Positions 1-8,920 of a stretch of DNA of 64,000 nucleotides are shown here, piece by piece (the stretch's first letter is position 1; the number at the start of each line of letters is the position of its first letter). This DNA is from Rhizobiales bacterium Ga0077537 (GTDB lineage: Bacteria; Pseudomonadota; Alphaproteobacteria; Rhizobiales; Hyphomicrobiaceae). Location: contig LNEM01000009.1 of NCBI GenBank assembly GCA_001464955.1, positions 248,001 through 312,000 on the forward strand, given 5' to 3'. Position numbers and translations under genes: made by a program. The notes under the pieces were generated by a model. It searched no databases. It saw only the letters and a list, made by a program, of their open reading frames with translations, and was not told the origin of the DNA.

Positions 1-1470
1 CTCGGCCGCCTTCAACGCCATGCCGGCGGACGCTTCGGTGTCGATGCCAAAGTAGATGGTGGCTGCAGTCAGGACGAGCATCGGGATCAGCATCGAGAGC
101 GGCGGGTCCGTGCATTTCTCGACGGCGGGCGAAGGCTCGCGGAACCACGCCACCTCGACCACGCGACCCACGTAGACCACGGCAATGAGGGAGCTGATCA
201 GGATGGCGAAAACGAGCGGCCACCAGCCCTTTTCGACTGCGCCGATGGCGAGATACCACTTGGAGACGAAGCCCGCGGTGCCGGGTACTCCGACAAGCGC
301 CATACCACCCAGCACGAAGACTGCCATGGTCCAAGGCATCCGGCGGCCGATGCCGGCGATGGCGTCGAGCTTCACGCTGCCGAGACGGTAGGCGATGGCG
401 CCGAGGGCCATGAAGAGCGCGGTCTTCATGAGGGCGTGGTTCAGGAGATGGACGATGCCGCCGGTCAGGCCCTGCGTGTTGGCGAGCGCGATGCCGAGCG
501 TGATGTAGCCGACCTGGCCCAGCGACGAGTAGGCGAGCATCCGCTTCAGGTTGGTCTCGAACACCGCGATGATCGAGGCGATGAACATGGCGGCCAGCGA
601 GAGGACGACAAGCACCTCGGTCAAGGGTAGCGTCTCGAAACTGATCGCGACGCCGAAGACCGAGAACGCGAAGCGGATCAGCACGTAGATCGCCACTTTC
701 GTCGCCGTTCCCGCCAGGAAGGCAGAGGCGAACGACGGCGCGTGGGCGTAGGCGCCGGGCAGCCACACGTGGAGCGGGAAGAGGGCGAGCTTCAGGCTGA
801 TGCCGACGACGATGAAGGCCAGCGCCGCCATCACGGGGCGTGGGTTCTGCATGGCCGGATCGGCGAGGCGGCTCGCGATGTCGTAGATGTTGAGGCTACC
901 CGTCACGAGGTAGAGGAGGCCGACGCCGATCACGTAGAAGGTGGCGCCGATGGTGCCCATGATCAGGTACTGGTAGGCGGCCAGCAGCGCGCGCCGATCG
1001 CGGCCGAGGGCAATGAGCACGTACGTCGCGAGAGACGAAATCTCCAGGAAGACGAACAGGTTGAAGGCGTCGGCAGTAATCGTGATGCCGAGCAGGCCGG
1101 CGAGGCACAGCAGGTACATGGTGTAGAACCAGACCTGCTTGTCACCGTCGATCTCGCTCGCGACGGAGCGGCGGGCAAAGGGCATCAGGGCCGCGCCCAC
1201 GACCGAGACCAGAACCAGGACGAACGCGGCGAGCAGGTCCACGCGATACTCGATGCCGATCGGGGGCGCCCAGCCACCCAGGTGATAGGATATCGGACCC
1301 GTGGCGAGGACCTTCCGCATCAGCAGGATGGAGATCACCGGCATCGTCCAGGTGATCACGAGCGCGACGGCCCACGCGGAGCGACCGCCACGCATCAACG
1401 CGACAAGCACGGCGCCGACGAGCGGGACGATGACCTGAAGGATCGGAAGCTGGCTCTCGAGGGCGCTCAC
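1..1470 (-). CDS. mnhD: Mrp cation/proton antiporter subunit D (partial)
   Basis: Proton-translocating membrane subunit of an Mrp (multiple resistance and pH) antiporter, homologous to the NuoL/M/N pumps of complex I. 490 codons are visible, open to the left edge, so the C-terminus is missing. The start is a GTG at 1470 that overlaps the mnhC stop in a GTGA junction. The protein is almost entirely hydrophobic. Family-typical stretches are visible: a charged loop after helix 4 (ASEIDGDKQVWFY), the conserved segment LKLALFPLHVWLPGAYAYAP with the Lys and His of the proton path, and FETNLKRMLAYSSLGQVGY. It is the last visible gene of the E-F-G-A'-B-C-D operon and forms the ion-pumping part of the complex in the inner membrane. 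The subunit letter rests on its position after mnhC. Further MnhD/A-like pump genes may follow outside the window. Confidence 0.88.
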   Translation of the reverse strand, partial: MSALESQLPILQVIVPLVGAVLVALMRGGRSAWAVALVITWTMPVISILLMRKVLATGPISYHLGGWAPPIGIEYRVDLLAAFVLVLVSVVGAALMPFARRSVASEIDGDKQVWFYTMYLLCLAGLLGITITADAFNLFVFLEISSLATYVLIALGRDRRALLAAYQYLIMGTIGATFYVIGVGLLYLVTGSLNIYDIASRLADPAMQNPRPVMAALAFIVVGISLKLALFPLHVWLPGAYAHAPSFASAFLAGTATKVAIYVLIRFAFSVFGVAISFETLPLTEVLVVLSLAAMFIASIIAVFETNLKRMLAYSSLGQVGYITLGIALANTQGLTGGIVHLLNHALMKTALFMALGAIAYRLGSVKLDAIAGIGRRMPWTMAVFVLGGMALVGVPGTAGFVSKWYLAIGAVEKGWWPLVFAILISSLIAVVYVGRVVEVAWFREPSPAVEKCTDPPLSMLIPMLVLTAATIYFGIDTEASAGMALKAAE

Positions 1471-1835
1471 TCGTCGGTCTCCTGGGCGAAGATCTCGTCC
1501 TCCTCGATGGTCCCATAGGCTTCCTTGATGCGAACCACGAGCGCCAGTCCGAGCGACAGAACGGCGACGCCGACCACGATGGCGGTCAGGATCAGGACGT
1601 GAGGCAGGGGGTTCGTGTAGACCTTGAAGGCCGGGTCGAGGATGGGCGCCGTGCCGCCGATGATCTTCGAGGGACCGACGTAGAGCAGGTAGACCGAGGT
1701 CTGGAAGACGGACAGGCCGATCAGCTTCTTGATCATGTTGCCGCGGGCAATCACGATGAAGAGGCCCGCGACCATCAGGAAGATCGTGACGACGTAGTTG
1801 TAATGCTCGGCAAAGCGCAGGATGGCGTCCCTCAT
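1467..1835 (-). CDS. mnhC: Mrp antiporter subunit C (NuoK-like)
   Basis: Small membrane subunit of the Mrp antiporter, homologous to complex I NuoK. 122 aa, close to the family norm of about 110-125. Three hydrophobic helices lie at roughly residues 10-28, 33-55 and 78-102. The MnhC pattern is present: a short N-terminal helix, then IGLSVFQTSVYLLYVG and a loop with DPLPHVLILTAIVVG-like sequence (here NPLPHVLILTAIVVG). The start ATG at 1835 overlaps the mnhB stop by ATGA, and its stop overlaps the mnhD start by GTGA, so B, C and D are translationally coupled. The C-terminal tail is acidic (EEDEIFAQETDE). Confidence 0.92.
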   Translation of the reverse strand: MRDAILRFAEHYNYVVTIFLMVAGLFIVIARGNMIKKLIGLSVFQTSVYLLYVGPSKIIGGTAPILDPAFKVYTNPLPHVLILTAIVVGVAVLSLGLALVVRIKEAYGTIEEDEIFAQETDE

Positions 1836-2248
1836 CGACCGCGCTCCACGAAGGCGTAGAAAATGGCGAGCATGGTCGAGGCTACCGTGACGTGGACGCC
1901 GACCTCGACCCAGAAGATGCCGCGTTCACGACCGTGCATCGGGCTCGGATCGAGCACGCCGTAGTCGAGGAAATTCTGCCCGAGCAGCATCGTGAGGACA
2001 CCCGTTCCGGCGTAGATCAGGACGCCGAGCGGCACCATGAACTCGACGAGGCGCTGGGGGACGATCAGCTTCGCCTTGGCGACCCCGAAGACGAGTGCAT
2101 AAAGGATCATCATGCCGGCCGAGATCACGCCGGCCTGGAAGCCGCCACCGGGCCCGTATTCGCCGTGGAACTGCACGTAGAGGGCGAACAGCAGCATGAA
2201 CGGCAGGATCAGCTTGCTGCCGACCCGGAGAACGACGTCGAGCCTCAT
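1832..2248 (-). CDS. mnhB: Mrp antiporter subunit B (MnhB domain)
   Basis: MrpB/MnhB family membrane subunit (corresponds to MbhF of archaeal membrane-bound hydrogenases). 138 aa with four hydrophobic segments. The family signature is clear: FHGEYGPGGGFQAGVISAG near residues 27-46, which is highly conserved in MnhB proteins. It starts at ATG 2248 overlapping the upstream gene's stop by four bases, and overlaps mnhC likewise. In the complex it packs against MnhC and the C-terminal part of MnhA. Nothing unusual in length or composition. Confidence 0.93.
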   Translation of the reverse strand: MRLDVVLRVGSKLILPFMLLFALYVQFHGEYGPGGGFQAGVISAGMMILYALVFGVAKAKLIVPQRLVEFMVPLGVLIYAGTGVLTMLLGQNFLDYGVLDPSPMHGRERGIFWVEVGVHVTVASTMLAIFYAFVERGR

Positions 2249-2832
2249 GTGCGTTCCCCAGTCTCGCTCGTGCCCTTGCCTTCAGCAGCCTCCCGCTCCT
2301 CCCTGCGCCGACGGCCGGAGCCGCGCAGCAGCAGCATAACGCCGATCGCTCCCGTGAACACCACAACGGTCTCGCCGAGCGTGTCGAAGCTGCGGTAGTC
2401 GGCCAAAATGGCGGTGACGACGTTGGGTATGCCAGAGTCCGTTCTGACGTTCGTGAGATAGGTCGGGGCCACGTGCTTGTGGATCGGCGCATCGGGGGAG
2501 CCGAATGGCGACAACCCCACGGTGCCCCAGACCAGGGCGGCACCCACGCCAAGGGCCAGGAACAGCGGCACCACGGGGGTCTTCATGGTCTTCTGTTCGC
2601 GGCTGCCCGTCAGATGAAGGGCTGCGATCAGGAAGACCGTCGAAGCACCAGCGCCGACCGCAGCTTCCGTCATCGCGACGTCGGGCGCGTCGAGCAACAT
2701 GAGGATGCTCGCCATCAGGAAACTGTAGATGCCGGCGAGGATGATCGCGCCGAACAGATTGCGTTGCCGCGCGATGCCGACGGTGATTGCGGCCATCATG
2801 GTGAGGAGGGCCGTGTTGATCAGCATTTCCAT
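2245..2832 (-). CDS. DUF4040 protein, C-terminal-MnhA-like subunit (MbhD/MbhE-type fusion)
   Basis: 195-residue membrane protein matching the part of MrpA that lies beyond its pump domain. The N-terminal half is a DUF4040/MbhD-type domain (GAIILAGIYSFLMASILMLLDAPDVAMTEAAVGAG). The C-terminal half (about residues 90-175) resembles MbhE / the MrpA tail: NVVTAILADYRSFDTLGETVVVFTGAIGVMLLL. So two pieces that are separate genes in archaeal Mbh, and parts of one large MrpA in Bacillus, form one free-standing gene here. ATG 2832 is chosen over an in-frame ATG at 2889, which would add 19 Arg/Ala-rich residues and overlap mnhG. It begins four bases after the mnhG stop and overlaps mnhB by ATGA. No full-length MnhA is in the window. 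Confidence 0.85.
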   Translation of the reverse strand: MEMLINTALLTMMAAITVGIARQRNLFGAIILAGIYSFLMASILMLLDAPDVAMTEAAVGAGASTVFLIAALHLTGSREQKTMKTPVVPLFLALGVGAALVWGTVGLSPFGSPDAPIHKHVAPTYLTNVRTDSGIPNVVTAILADYRSFDTLGETVVVFTGAIGVMLLLRGSGRRRREEREAAEGKGTSETGERT

Positions 2833-2836
2833 GGGG

Positions 2837-3211
2837 CTAGCCTTCCTCGCCTGGGCGGCGCGGCCCCGACGAGCCCTTGGGCGGGCCATCGGGCCGGTCG
2901 GACCGGTCCTCGGCGAGATAGGGCCGGATGCCGGCCTGGAGGGCCGCCTGTGCGAGGGCGTGCGTCACGACGGGACCGGTGAAGAAGATCAGCGCCAGCA
3001 GAAACAGCAGTTTTGCCGAGATCAGCGTGAAGCCGGCCTGCAGCATGAACCCGATGAAGAGCAGGCCCGCGCCGAGGGTCTCGATGACGCTCGCGGCATG
3101 CATGCGGGTGAAGACGTCCGGCATCCGCATCAGGCCGAGGCCGCCGGCCACGATGAAAAAGGAGCCAGCCAGGATCAGGACGAAGCTCGCGACGTCGACG
3201 ATGAGCGTCAC
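2837..3211 (-). CDS. mnhG: Mrp antiporter subunit G
   Basis: MnhG/PhaG family subunit (MbhC equivalent), 124 aa. Three membrane helices are followed by a hydrophilic, Gly/Pro/Arg-rich tail of about 30 residues. Family hallmarks: FIVAGGLGLMRMPDVFTRMHAASVIETLGAGLL, where the R-x-P-D-x-x-x-R-x-H-A stretch is diagnostic. The start is a GTG at 3211 fused to the mnhF stop (GTGA). The protein is needed for assembly and activity of the antiporter rather than being a pump itself. Confidence 0.92.
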   Translation of the reverse strand: MTLIVDVASFVLILAGSFFIVAGGLGLMRMPDVFTRMHAASVIETLGAGLLFIGFMLQAGFTLISAKLLFLLALIFFTGPVVTHALAQAALQAGIRPYLAEDRSDRPDGPPKGSSGPRRPGEEG

Positions 3212-3486
3212 GGTGTGTCCTCCTCGACGTCGTAGGCCAGATCGCCGTGGCGGAAGAATTTCAGAATGGCCAGGGTGCCGATCAGGTTCAAAAGTCCATA
3301 CGTGATGCCGACGTCGAGCCATTCCGGACGGCCGGTGAGGAAGCCGACCGTCGCCAGCAGCAGGATGGCGAGCGTTCCGATGGTGTTGCCGGCGAGGACG
3401 CGGTCGAAGACCGTCGGCCCCTTCAGCGCTCGGACCACAGCCAGCGACAGGGCGACGAGCAGGGCGATCGTAGCGGCCGCGAACAT
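3208..3486 (-). CDS. mnhF: Mrp antiporter subunit F
   Basis: MnhF/PhaF family subunit (MbhB equivalent), 92 aa, three predicted helices. Conserved elements: ALKGPTVFDRVLAGNTIGTLAILLLA, with the G-P-T-x-x-D-R-V motif typical of the family, and a C-terminal IGTLAILKFFRHGDL. The ATG at 3486 shares one base with the mnhE stop. The C-terminus is acidic. Confidence 0.92.
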   Translation of the reverse strand: MFAAATIALLVALSLAVVRALKGPTVFDRVLAGNTIGTLAILLLATVGFLTGRPEWLDVGITYGLLNLIGTLAILKFFRHGDLAYDVEEDTP

Positions 3487-3959
3487 CAGCGTACCTCCTC
3501 GAACTGCGTGACGCGCTGGTCCATGCCGCCACCCTCGAGGTCGATGGCGCCGTCGCGAACCAGCGCGTGCACGGTCAGTACGTTGCCATCGACCGCCGCG
3601 GTGATCGTGCCGGGCGTCAGCGTGATGGAATTGGCATAGGTGGCGAGGCCGACCGTCGTCTTCTGGGTGGCAGTGACGCGGGTCAGCGTCGGCGAGATCG
3701 GAAGGCGCGGATCGACGATGAGCTTCGTTACGGCCCAGCAGGACTTGACGATCTCCCAGACGAGCCAGGGATAGTAGGTCAGGGTCCCGAGGAAGAGCTG
3801 TGTCGGATGGCCTTCCTCGTCGTCGGCGGTCATGCGATGGGCGAAGTACACGGCGAAGATGGCCGAGCCGACACCGGCGGCGAGCAGGAACGCCTTGTAG
3901 TAGCCGGAGAGCGCGAGCCAGAACAGGAACAGGGCGATGAACAGGCTGATCTGGCGCAT
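3486..3959 (-). CDS. mnhE: Mrp antiporter subunit E
   Basis: MnhE family subunit (MbhA equivalent) and first gene of the operon. 157 aa from ATG 3959, which is preceded by a strong AGGAGAAGGA ribosome-binding site. An upstream in-frame ATG at 4010 would add 17 polar residues and lacks such a site. Two N-terminal helices (residues 1-40) are followed by the family core YYPWLVWEIVKSCWAVTKLIVDPRLPISPTL and TVGLATYANSITLTPGTITAAVDGN, the most conserved block of MnhE. It plays a structural/assembly role in the antiporter. The operon presumably starts in the 275 bp between this gene and trpE; no clear promoter was identified there. Confidence 0.92.
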   Translation of the reverse strand: MRQISLFIALFLFWLALSGYYKAFLLAAGVGSAIFAVYFAHRMTADDEEGHPTQLFLGTLTYYPWLVWEIVKSCWAVTKLIVDPRLPISPTLTRVTATQKTTVGLATYANSITLTPGTITAAVDGNVLTVHALVRDGAIDLEGGGMDQRVTQFEEVR

Positions 3960-4234
3960 CTCGGGTTCGTCCTTCTCCTGCCACCTCGGCCAACGTCGGC
4001 ACGCGATCATGCCGCAGACCTGAGGCGGTCAGCCATGATGGCGCCGCTCGATCGCGGCGGCCGTTGGTGCGCTCTGCGGGAGGCTGGAAACGCGGCGTGG
4101 TCGTGTCGGGAGCGCATGGTGGCTATTCCCGCCGCGCATGGCAAGTGCAGATCGCCGATTTCTATCAGTTTCCTCAGGCGCCCGGCGCGCGTGCGGAATG
4201 CGCGCGGATCGATCGCACCCGGACAGCACTTCGA

Positions 4235-5848
4235 TCACCGATTGCCGCGACGTGCGCGGCCTGCGAATCGCACGGCCTCTTCGGCGGCCCGGAAGAGTGC
4301 GCGCGCCTTGATGACGCACTCATTCTGCTCGTCGGCGGGCACGCTGTCGGCGACGATTCCGGCGCCGGCCTGGACGTACATGCGGCCATCCTTGACGATC
4401 GCGGTACGCAACACGATGCAGGTGTCCATGTTGCCGTCGGCGGAGAAATAACCGACGCAACCGGCGTAGGGGCCGCGCTTCTCGCGCTCGAGTTCGTCGA
4501 TGATCTCCATGGCGCGCACTTTCGGGGCTCCTGAGAGCGTTCCGGCCGGGAAGCCGGCCAAAAGCGCATCGATCGCGTCGTGCTTCGGATCGAGCTCGCC
4601 GTTGACGGTCGAGGAGAGGTGCATGACCTGGCTGTAGCGCTCGATGTCAAAACTCGAGGCGACTTCCACAGTACCGATGCGCGCGACGCGGCCGACGTCG
4701 TTGCGGCCGAGATCAAGCAGCATCAGATGCTCGGCGCGCTCCTTCGGATCGGCGATCAGCTCGGCCTCGAGGCGGCGGTCTTCCTCGGGCGTGGCGCCAC
4801 GGCGGCGCGTGCCGGCGAGCGGGCGGATAGTGACGCGGCCGTCGCGGACCCTGACGAGGATCTCCGGGCTCGATCCCACGAGCGCGAAGTCGCCGAAGTC
4901 CAGATGGAACAGGAACGGCGACGGATTGGTCCGGCGCAGCGCGCGGTAGAGCGCGAACGGGGGCAGTGCGAAGGGCGCCGAGAAGCGCTGCGAGACGACG
5001 ATCTGGAAGGCGTCGCCGGCCGTGATGTACTCCTTGCAGCGGTCGACCATGGCGAGATAGTCGGCGGCCGGCGTGTTCGAAACCGGGGCTGGCGCCTCGA
5101 GGCCGGTTGCCGGTAGCGCGCCGTGCGGCAGCGGTTCCTCCAGCCGGGCGACGACGCTCTCGAGCCGCGCGAGAGCCTTTGCGTAGGCATCGGCGGCGGT
5201 CTCGTCCTGCGAGGGGAAGACGGGCGAGGCCACCGTCATCTCGTCCTTCACGGCGTCGAAGATGACCATGATCGTCGGGCGCACGAGAATGGCGTCCGGC
5301 ACACCGAGGCGATCGGGCGGAATGGCGGGCAGATGCTCGACGAGGCGGACGGTGTCGTAACCCATGTAGCCGAAGACACCCGCCACCATGGGCGGCAGTT
5401 CCTCGGGGAGGGTGATGCGCGAGCGGGCCAGGAGGCTCCGGAGCGATGCCAGGGTCGGCTCGGGCTCGGCCGTGAAAGCGTCCGGGGCGGCGGCCGGGCT
5501 GGTGTTGATCTCGGCGCGGTCGCCGAACGCGCGCCAGACGAGATCGGGCTCGAGGCCGATGATGGAATAGCGGCCGCGCACGGCGCCGCCCTCGACAGAT
5601 TCGAGGAGGAAGCTCATCGGACGGCCATGCGCAAGCTTGAGCATGGCCGAGACCGGCGTCTCGAGATCGGCGACGAGACGGGCCCAGACCACACTCGGCG
5701 TGCCAGCCCCATAGCTGTCGGCGAACGTCGCGAAATCCGGCGCCATCTCGAGGCCGTCGGCGGCGCCTGTCGGTGCGGTCACAGGGGTGCTGGTCACCGG
5801 ACGGTCCTTTCGATCGCTCGGCTCACTCGTCACGGTCACTTTCGTCAC
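4235..5848 (-). CDS. trpE: anthranilate synthase component I
   Basis: Converts chorismate plus ammonia (from glutamine via TrpG) to anthranilate, the first committed step of tryptophan synthesis. 537 aa, normal for TrpE. The N-terminal regulatory domain carries SFLLESVEGG, the LLES motif that binds feedback tryptophan. The catalytic chorismate-binding domain (about 270-525) shows GDAFQIVVSQRF, SSPEILVRV, IRPLAGTRRRG, LDLGRNDVGRVA, STVNGEL, FPAGTLSGAPK and GPYAGCVGYFS. The GTG start at 5848 overlaps the stop of the upstream ppiD-like gene (GTGA), so the two are coupled, an arrangement common in alphaproteobacteria. No trpG follows; glutaminase component II must be elsewhere. No leader peptide is possible within this coupled junction. 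Confidence 0.96.
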   Translation of the reverse strand: MTKVTVTSEPSDRKDRPVTSTPVTAPTGAADGLEMAPDFATFADSYGAGTPSVVWARLVADLETPVSAMLKLAHGRPMSFLLESVEGGAVRGRYSIIGLEPDLVWRAFGDRAEINTSPAAAPDAFTAEPEPTLASLRSLLARSRITLPEELPPMVAGVFGYMGYDTVRLVEHLPAIPPDRLGVPDAILVRPTIMVIFDAVKDEMTVASPVFPSQDETAADAYAKALARLESVVARLEEPLPHGALPATGLEAPAPVSNTPAADYLAMVDRCKEYITAGDAFQIVVSQRFSAPFALPPFALYRALRRTNPSPFLFHLDFGDFALVGSSPEILVRVRDGRVTIRPLAGTRRRGATPEEDRRLEAELIADPKERAEHLMLLDLGRNDVGRVARIGTVEVASSFDIERYSQVMHLSSTVNGELDPKHDAIDALLAGFPAGTLSGAPKVRAMEIIDELEREKRGPYAGCVGYFSADGNMDTCIVLRTAIVKDGRMYVQAGAGIVADSVPADEQNECVIKARALFRAAEEAVRFAGRARRGNR

Positions 5849-7749
5849 GGCGTCTGGTCCAGACCGACGGCGCGCCTGTAGACGGCATCATCGATCCGAA
5901 CGCCCTGCTCGTCCCTGAGCGCGGTGACGAAGCTCTGGATCACGTCGCGCTGGAGATCCTGGACGAGTTGGGCACGGAGCGCGTCCGTCTGCTCCTTGGT
6001 CGGAGGGGGAGCATCCGCGATGTCCGTCACGACCATGACGATGCGGGTCTGGTCGTCGGCGCTCATGGCGCTCCCGGCGCCGCCCTTCGGCAAGGTGAAG
6101 GCGAGACGCGCGCCGCCCTGGGCAACTCCCTCCGGCGGCGCGGTCCGCTTGAACGGCTTCGATACTTCGATCTTGCCGCCCGTCTCGGTGGCGATCTTGT
6201 CGAGAGGCTCGCCGGCCTTGATCCGGTCGACGAGTTTCTGGCTCTCGCGGGTCAGGGCCTGGCGCGCCTCGCGCTCGCGCCACCTCTGCTCCACGTCGGC
6301 CTTCACTTCGTCGAATGGGCGGGTCGCCGCGGGGAGGACGTCGACCACTTCGACCCAGGCCTCGATGCCGTCATCGAGCGCCAGCACCTCCCTGGGCAGA
6401 TCCTTCTCGCCCTGGAAGGCGGTCGCGAGGATCCGGTCGGCGGCCGAATGGGGAATGGCGGGCTTGCCATCGGGCCCAAGTCCGCGGGCGTCGACGCTCG
6501 GCACCTCGATCACGCGCAGACCGAGGTCGGCGGCGATCTTCTTGTACTTCTCGGTCTCGGCCGTCGCGCCGCGGCGATCCTCGATGTCCTCGTGCAGCTT
6601 GGTGATCTTGTCGCGCAACCGCGTCTCCTCGAGGTTGCGGCGGACTTCGGGCGCGACCTCCTCGAAGGTCCGGGTGCGGGCGGGCTGGATCTCGGTGACG
6701 CGGATCACGAGGTAGCCGCCGCGCACCTGGATCGGAGCGGATACCGTGTTGGGCTGAAGTTCGAATGCCGTCTTGGCGAAGTTCGGATCGGAGATCTCGC
6801 GGCGCGCGATAAGGCCCTGGTCGACGCGGCCCTGGGCGCCGTTGGCTTCGAGGGCGGCGATGAGGAAGCTCTTGCCGGCGGCGATGGCCTTCGCCTCGCC
6901 TTCGGCTTCCTCCTTCGTGCGATAGGAGATCTGCTGGATGCGGCGGCGCTCGGGCACGTCCCACGCCGGGCGGGACTGCTCCCAACTTGCGCGTACGTCC
7001 GCGTCGGTCACGCCGAGCCGGGTCTTCAGGGTCTCGGGCTCGAGCAGCATGATGGCGAGCCTGCGCCGCTCGGGGATCGTGAAGGCGGTCTTCTGCTCCT
7101 CGTAGAAAGCCTTCAGCGCGGCCTCGTCAGGTGCTGCGACCGGCGGGAGCTTCGACGGGTCGAGGCGCACGAACGAGATCGTTCGGGTTTCCTCGCGGTA
7201 CTTGTGCAGGGCGCTCAGCATGGCGTCGGGCACGGTGACCGGCTCGACCATCGCCTCGGTGATCTGCTCGCGCAGTTCGTCGCGGCGGCGTTCGGCGAAA
7301 TAGCGCTGCTCGGTGTAGCCGGCCTGCCGGATCCGCTCGTCGAACGTGCGACGATCAAAGACCTGATTGGGGCCAAAGAACACAGGATCGGAGCGGATCA
7401 GTTCGGCGATCGTCTGGTCGGACAGCCGAAGGCCGAGCTGCTCGCCGTAGTTAGAGATCGCGGCGGCGCTGACGAGTTCGCCGAGCACGGCCTGATCGAT
7501 GCCGAAGGCGCGCGACTGCTCGGCCGTCAGGGGCTGGCCGAACTGCTGCGAGATGATCTGGCGGCGCTGCTGGAGAACCTGCGTGAACTGCGTCGCCGGG
7601 ATCTTGGTCTTGCCGACCTCGGCAATGGGGCCTTGCCCGCGCGACGTGATCATGTCGCCGATGCCCCACACGGCGAAGCTCAGGATGAGGACGGAAAAGA
7701 GCGCGAAGACCATGACCTTCACGACGCCGCGCCTCAGGGATTCAAACAT
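5845..7749 (-). CDS. ppiD: PpiD/SurA-type peptidyl-prolyl isomerase, membrane-anchored chaperone
   Basis: Periplasmic folding factor anchored in the inner membrane. 634 aa, the size of PpiD. One transmembrane helix lies at about residues 12-32 (VMVFALFSVLILSFAVWGIG), followed by a SurA_N-like helical chaperone region (about 40-230). A parvulin (PPIC) domain of roughly 100 residues centred near 310 contains QISYRTKEEAEGEAKAIAAG and GGYLVIRVTEIQPARTRTFEEV. A further helical C-terminal region follows. The second half of the PPIC fold is less conserved than in PrsA/SurA, as in most PpiD proteins, so isomerase activity may be weak. It probably helps fold outer-membrane proteins delivered by Sec. 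It is divergent from tpiA and coupled to trpE. Confidence 0.9.
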   Translation of the reverse strand: MFESLRRGVVKVMVFALFSVLILSFAVWGIGDMITSRGQGPIAEVGKTKIPATQFTQVLQQRRQIISQQFGQPLTAEQSRAFGIDQAVLGELVSAAAISNYGEQLGLRLSDQTIAELIRSDPVFFGPNQVFDRRTFDERIRQAGYTEQRYFAERRRDELREQITEAMVEPVTVPDAMLSALHKYREETRTISFVRLDPSKLPPVAAPDEAALKAFYEEQKTAFTIPERRRLAIMLLEPETLKTRLGVTDADVRASWEQSRPAWDVPERRRIQQISYRTKEEAEGEAKAIAAGKSFLIAALEANGAQGRVDQGLIARREISDPNFAKTAFELQPNTVSAPIQVRGGYLVIRVTEIQPARTRTFEEVAPEVRRNLEETRLRDKITKLHEDIEDRRGATAETEKYKKIAADLGLRVIEVPSVDARGLGPDGKPAIPHSAADRILATAFQGEKDLPREVLALDDGIEAWVEVVDVLPAATRPFDEVKADVEQRWREREARQALTRESQKLVDRIKAGEPLDKIATETGGKIEVSKPFKRTAPPEGVAQGGARLAFTLPKGGAGSAMSADDQTRIVMVVTDIADAPPPTKEQTDALRAQLVQDLQRDVIQSFVTALRDEQGVRIDDAVYRRAVGLDQTP

Positions 7750-8092
7750 TCGGTGTTCCGTTCGTTCGCAGCAGAGCCATCATGTCGACAACAGGGCGAG
7801 TTGCGATCGCGCCGCGCCGTCCGGGCGACCGCGGGATCGCGATCAGGCCGATGGCTCCGCGAGACCCGCAGTCGGGCGCCCTTGTGCCTTAGACCGTGCC
7901 GGGTGGCACCGGTCAATCACGACACATATCGCCGCAGCCGGGAGCGGCGGCAAGCCCCGGGTTGAAAGGCCGACCCGTCCATCATAGGAATCCGGCTCGT
8001 CTCTCGCAAGGCGAAGCGCGCCGATCGCGGCCGCCGCTTCTCGCCTCTCACGCACGCGCCGCCCGGCGCCGGCACCCCGCAGGAGTTTTCCC
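7750..8092. other. divergent intergenic region ppiD / tpiA
   Basis: 343 bp separating the two divergent genes. It should hold both promoters, but no hexamer pair with acceptable spacing stands out. The only clear signal is the CAGGAG ribosome-binding site of tpiA, ending eight bases before its ATG. No convincing ORF, hairpin or repeat was seen. Confidence 0.5.
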
Positions 8093-8860
8093 ATGGCGCC
8101 TCAGAGCGAAACCGTCCGGCCCCTGGTCGCCGGCAACTGGAAGATGAACGGTACCCGTGCTTCGCTCGGCGAGATCGACGCCTTGGCCGGCGCCCTCGCT
8201 AAAGGCGTCCATGGCGGGGTGGATGTCATGATCTGCCCTCCGGCGACGCTGGTCAGCGCGCTCGCGGATCGGGCCAAGGGTACCGCGCTCGCGATCGGCG
8301 GGCAGGACTGTCACGCCAAGGTGTCGGGCGCGCACACCGGCGACGTGTCGGCCGAAATGCTGAAGGACGCCGGTGCCACGGCGGTGATCGTCGGGCATTC
8401 GGAGCGCCGGGCGGACCATGGCGAAAGCGATGCGATCGTGCGGGCCAAATGCGAGGCCGCGCATCGGGCGGGGCTCGTCGCCATCGTCTGCGTCGGCGAG
8501 ACGGCGGACGAGCGGAAGACGGGCCGGACGCTCGATGTGGTGGCAGGACAACTCCAGGGCTCGCTCCCCGACGGGGCGACGGCGACCACGACGATCGTCG
8601 CCTACGAGCCCGTCTGGGCGATCGGAACCGGACTGACGCCGACGGCTGGCGATGTCGCCGAGGTGCACGGCATGATCCGGAAGGCGCTCGTCGCGCGCTA
8701 TGGACAGGAGGGGGCGCGGATGCGGCTCCTCTACGGTGGGTCCGTCAAGGCGTCGAATGCCGTCGAACTGATGGCGGTCGCGAACGTCAATGGCGCGCTG
8801 GTCGGCGGGGCAAGCCTCAAGGCTGCCGATTTCGTCGGCATTCTCGACGCCTACCGCTGA
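8093..8860 (+). CDS. tpiA: triosephosphate isomerase
   Basis: Interconverts dihydroxyacetone phosphate and glyceraldehyde 3-phosphate in glycolysis/gluconeogenesis, in the cytoplasm. 255 aa, standard. Catalytic elements: AGNWKMNG (Asn and Lys), IVGHSERR (electrophilic His), [11 protein letters not shown] (catalytic Glu and phosphate loop) and [10 protein letters not shown] (phosphate-binding loop). It starts at ATG 8093 after a good AGGAG. It begins the conserved plus-strand run tpiA-secG-pyrG. Confidence 0.97.
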   Translation: MAPQSETVRPLVAGNWKMNGTRASLGEIDALAGALAKGVHGGVDVMICPPATLVSALADRAKGTALAIGGQDCHAKVSGAHTGDVSAEMLKDAGATAVIVGHSERRADHGESDAIVRAKCEAAHRAGLVAIVCVGETADERKTGRTLDVVAGQLQGSLPDGATATTTIVAYEPVWAIGTGLTPTAGDVAEVHGMIRKALVARYGQEGARMRLLYGGSVKASNAVELMAVANVNGALVGGASLKAADFVGILDAYR

Positions 8861-8920
8861 CACCGAGCCGCTCCCGCCGGCCGCGAAGCAGGTTGGGAAC
8901 CATCCCGGAGGATTTGCGCC

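Noticed and set aside
5845-5860. Trp leader peptide / attenuator for trpE
   Set aside because: trpE starts inside the stop of the upstream gene; no leader ORF with Trp codons exists between them.
5773-7965. 730-codon open frame on the plus strand opposite the ppiD-like gene
   Set aside because: Antisense shadow caused by GC bias. The minus strand encodes a complete PpiD-like protein.
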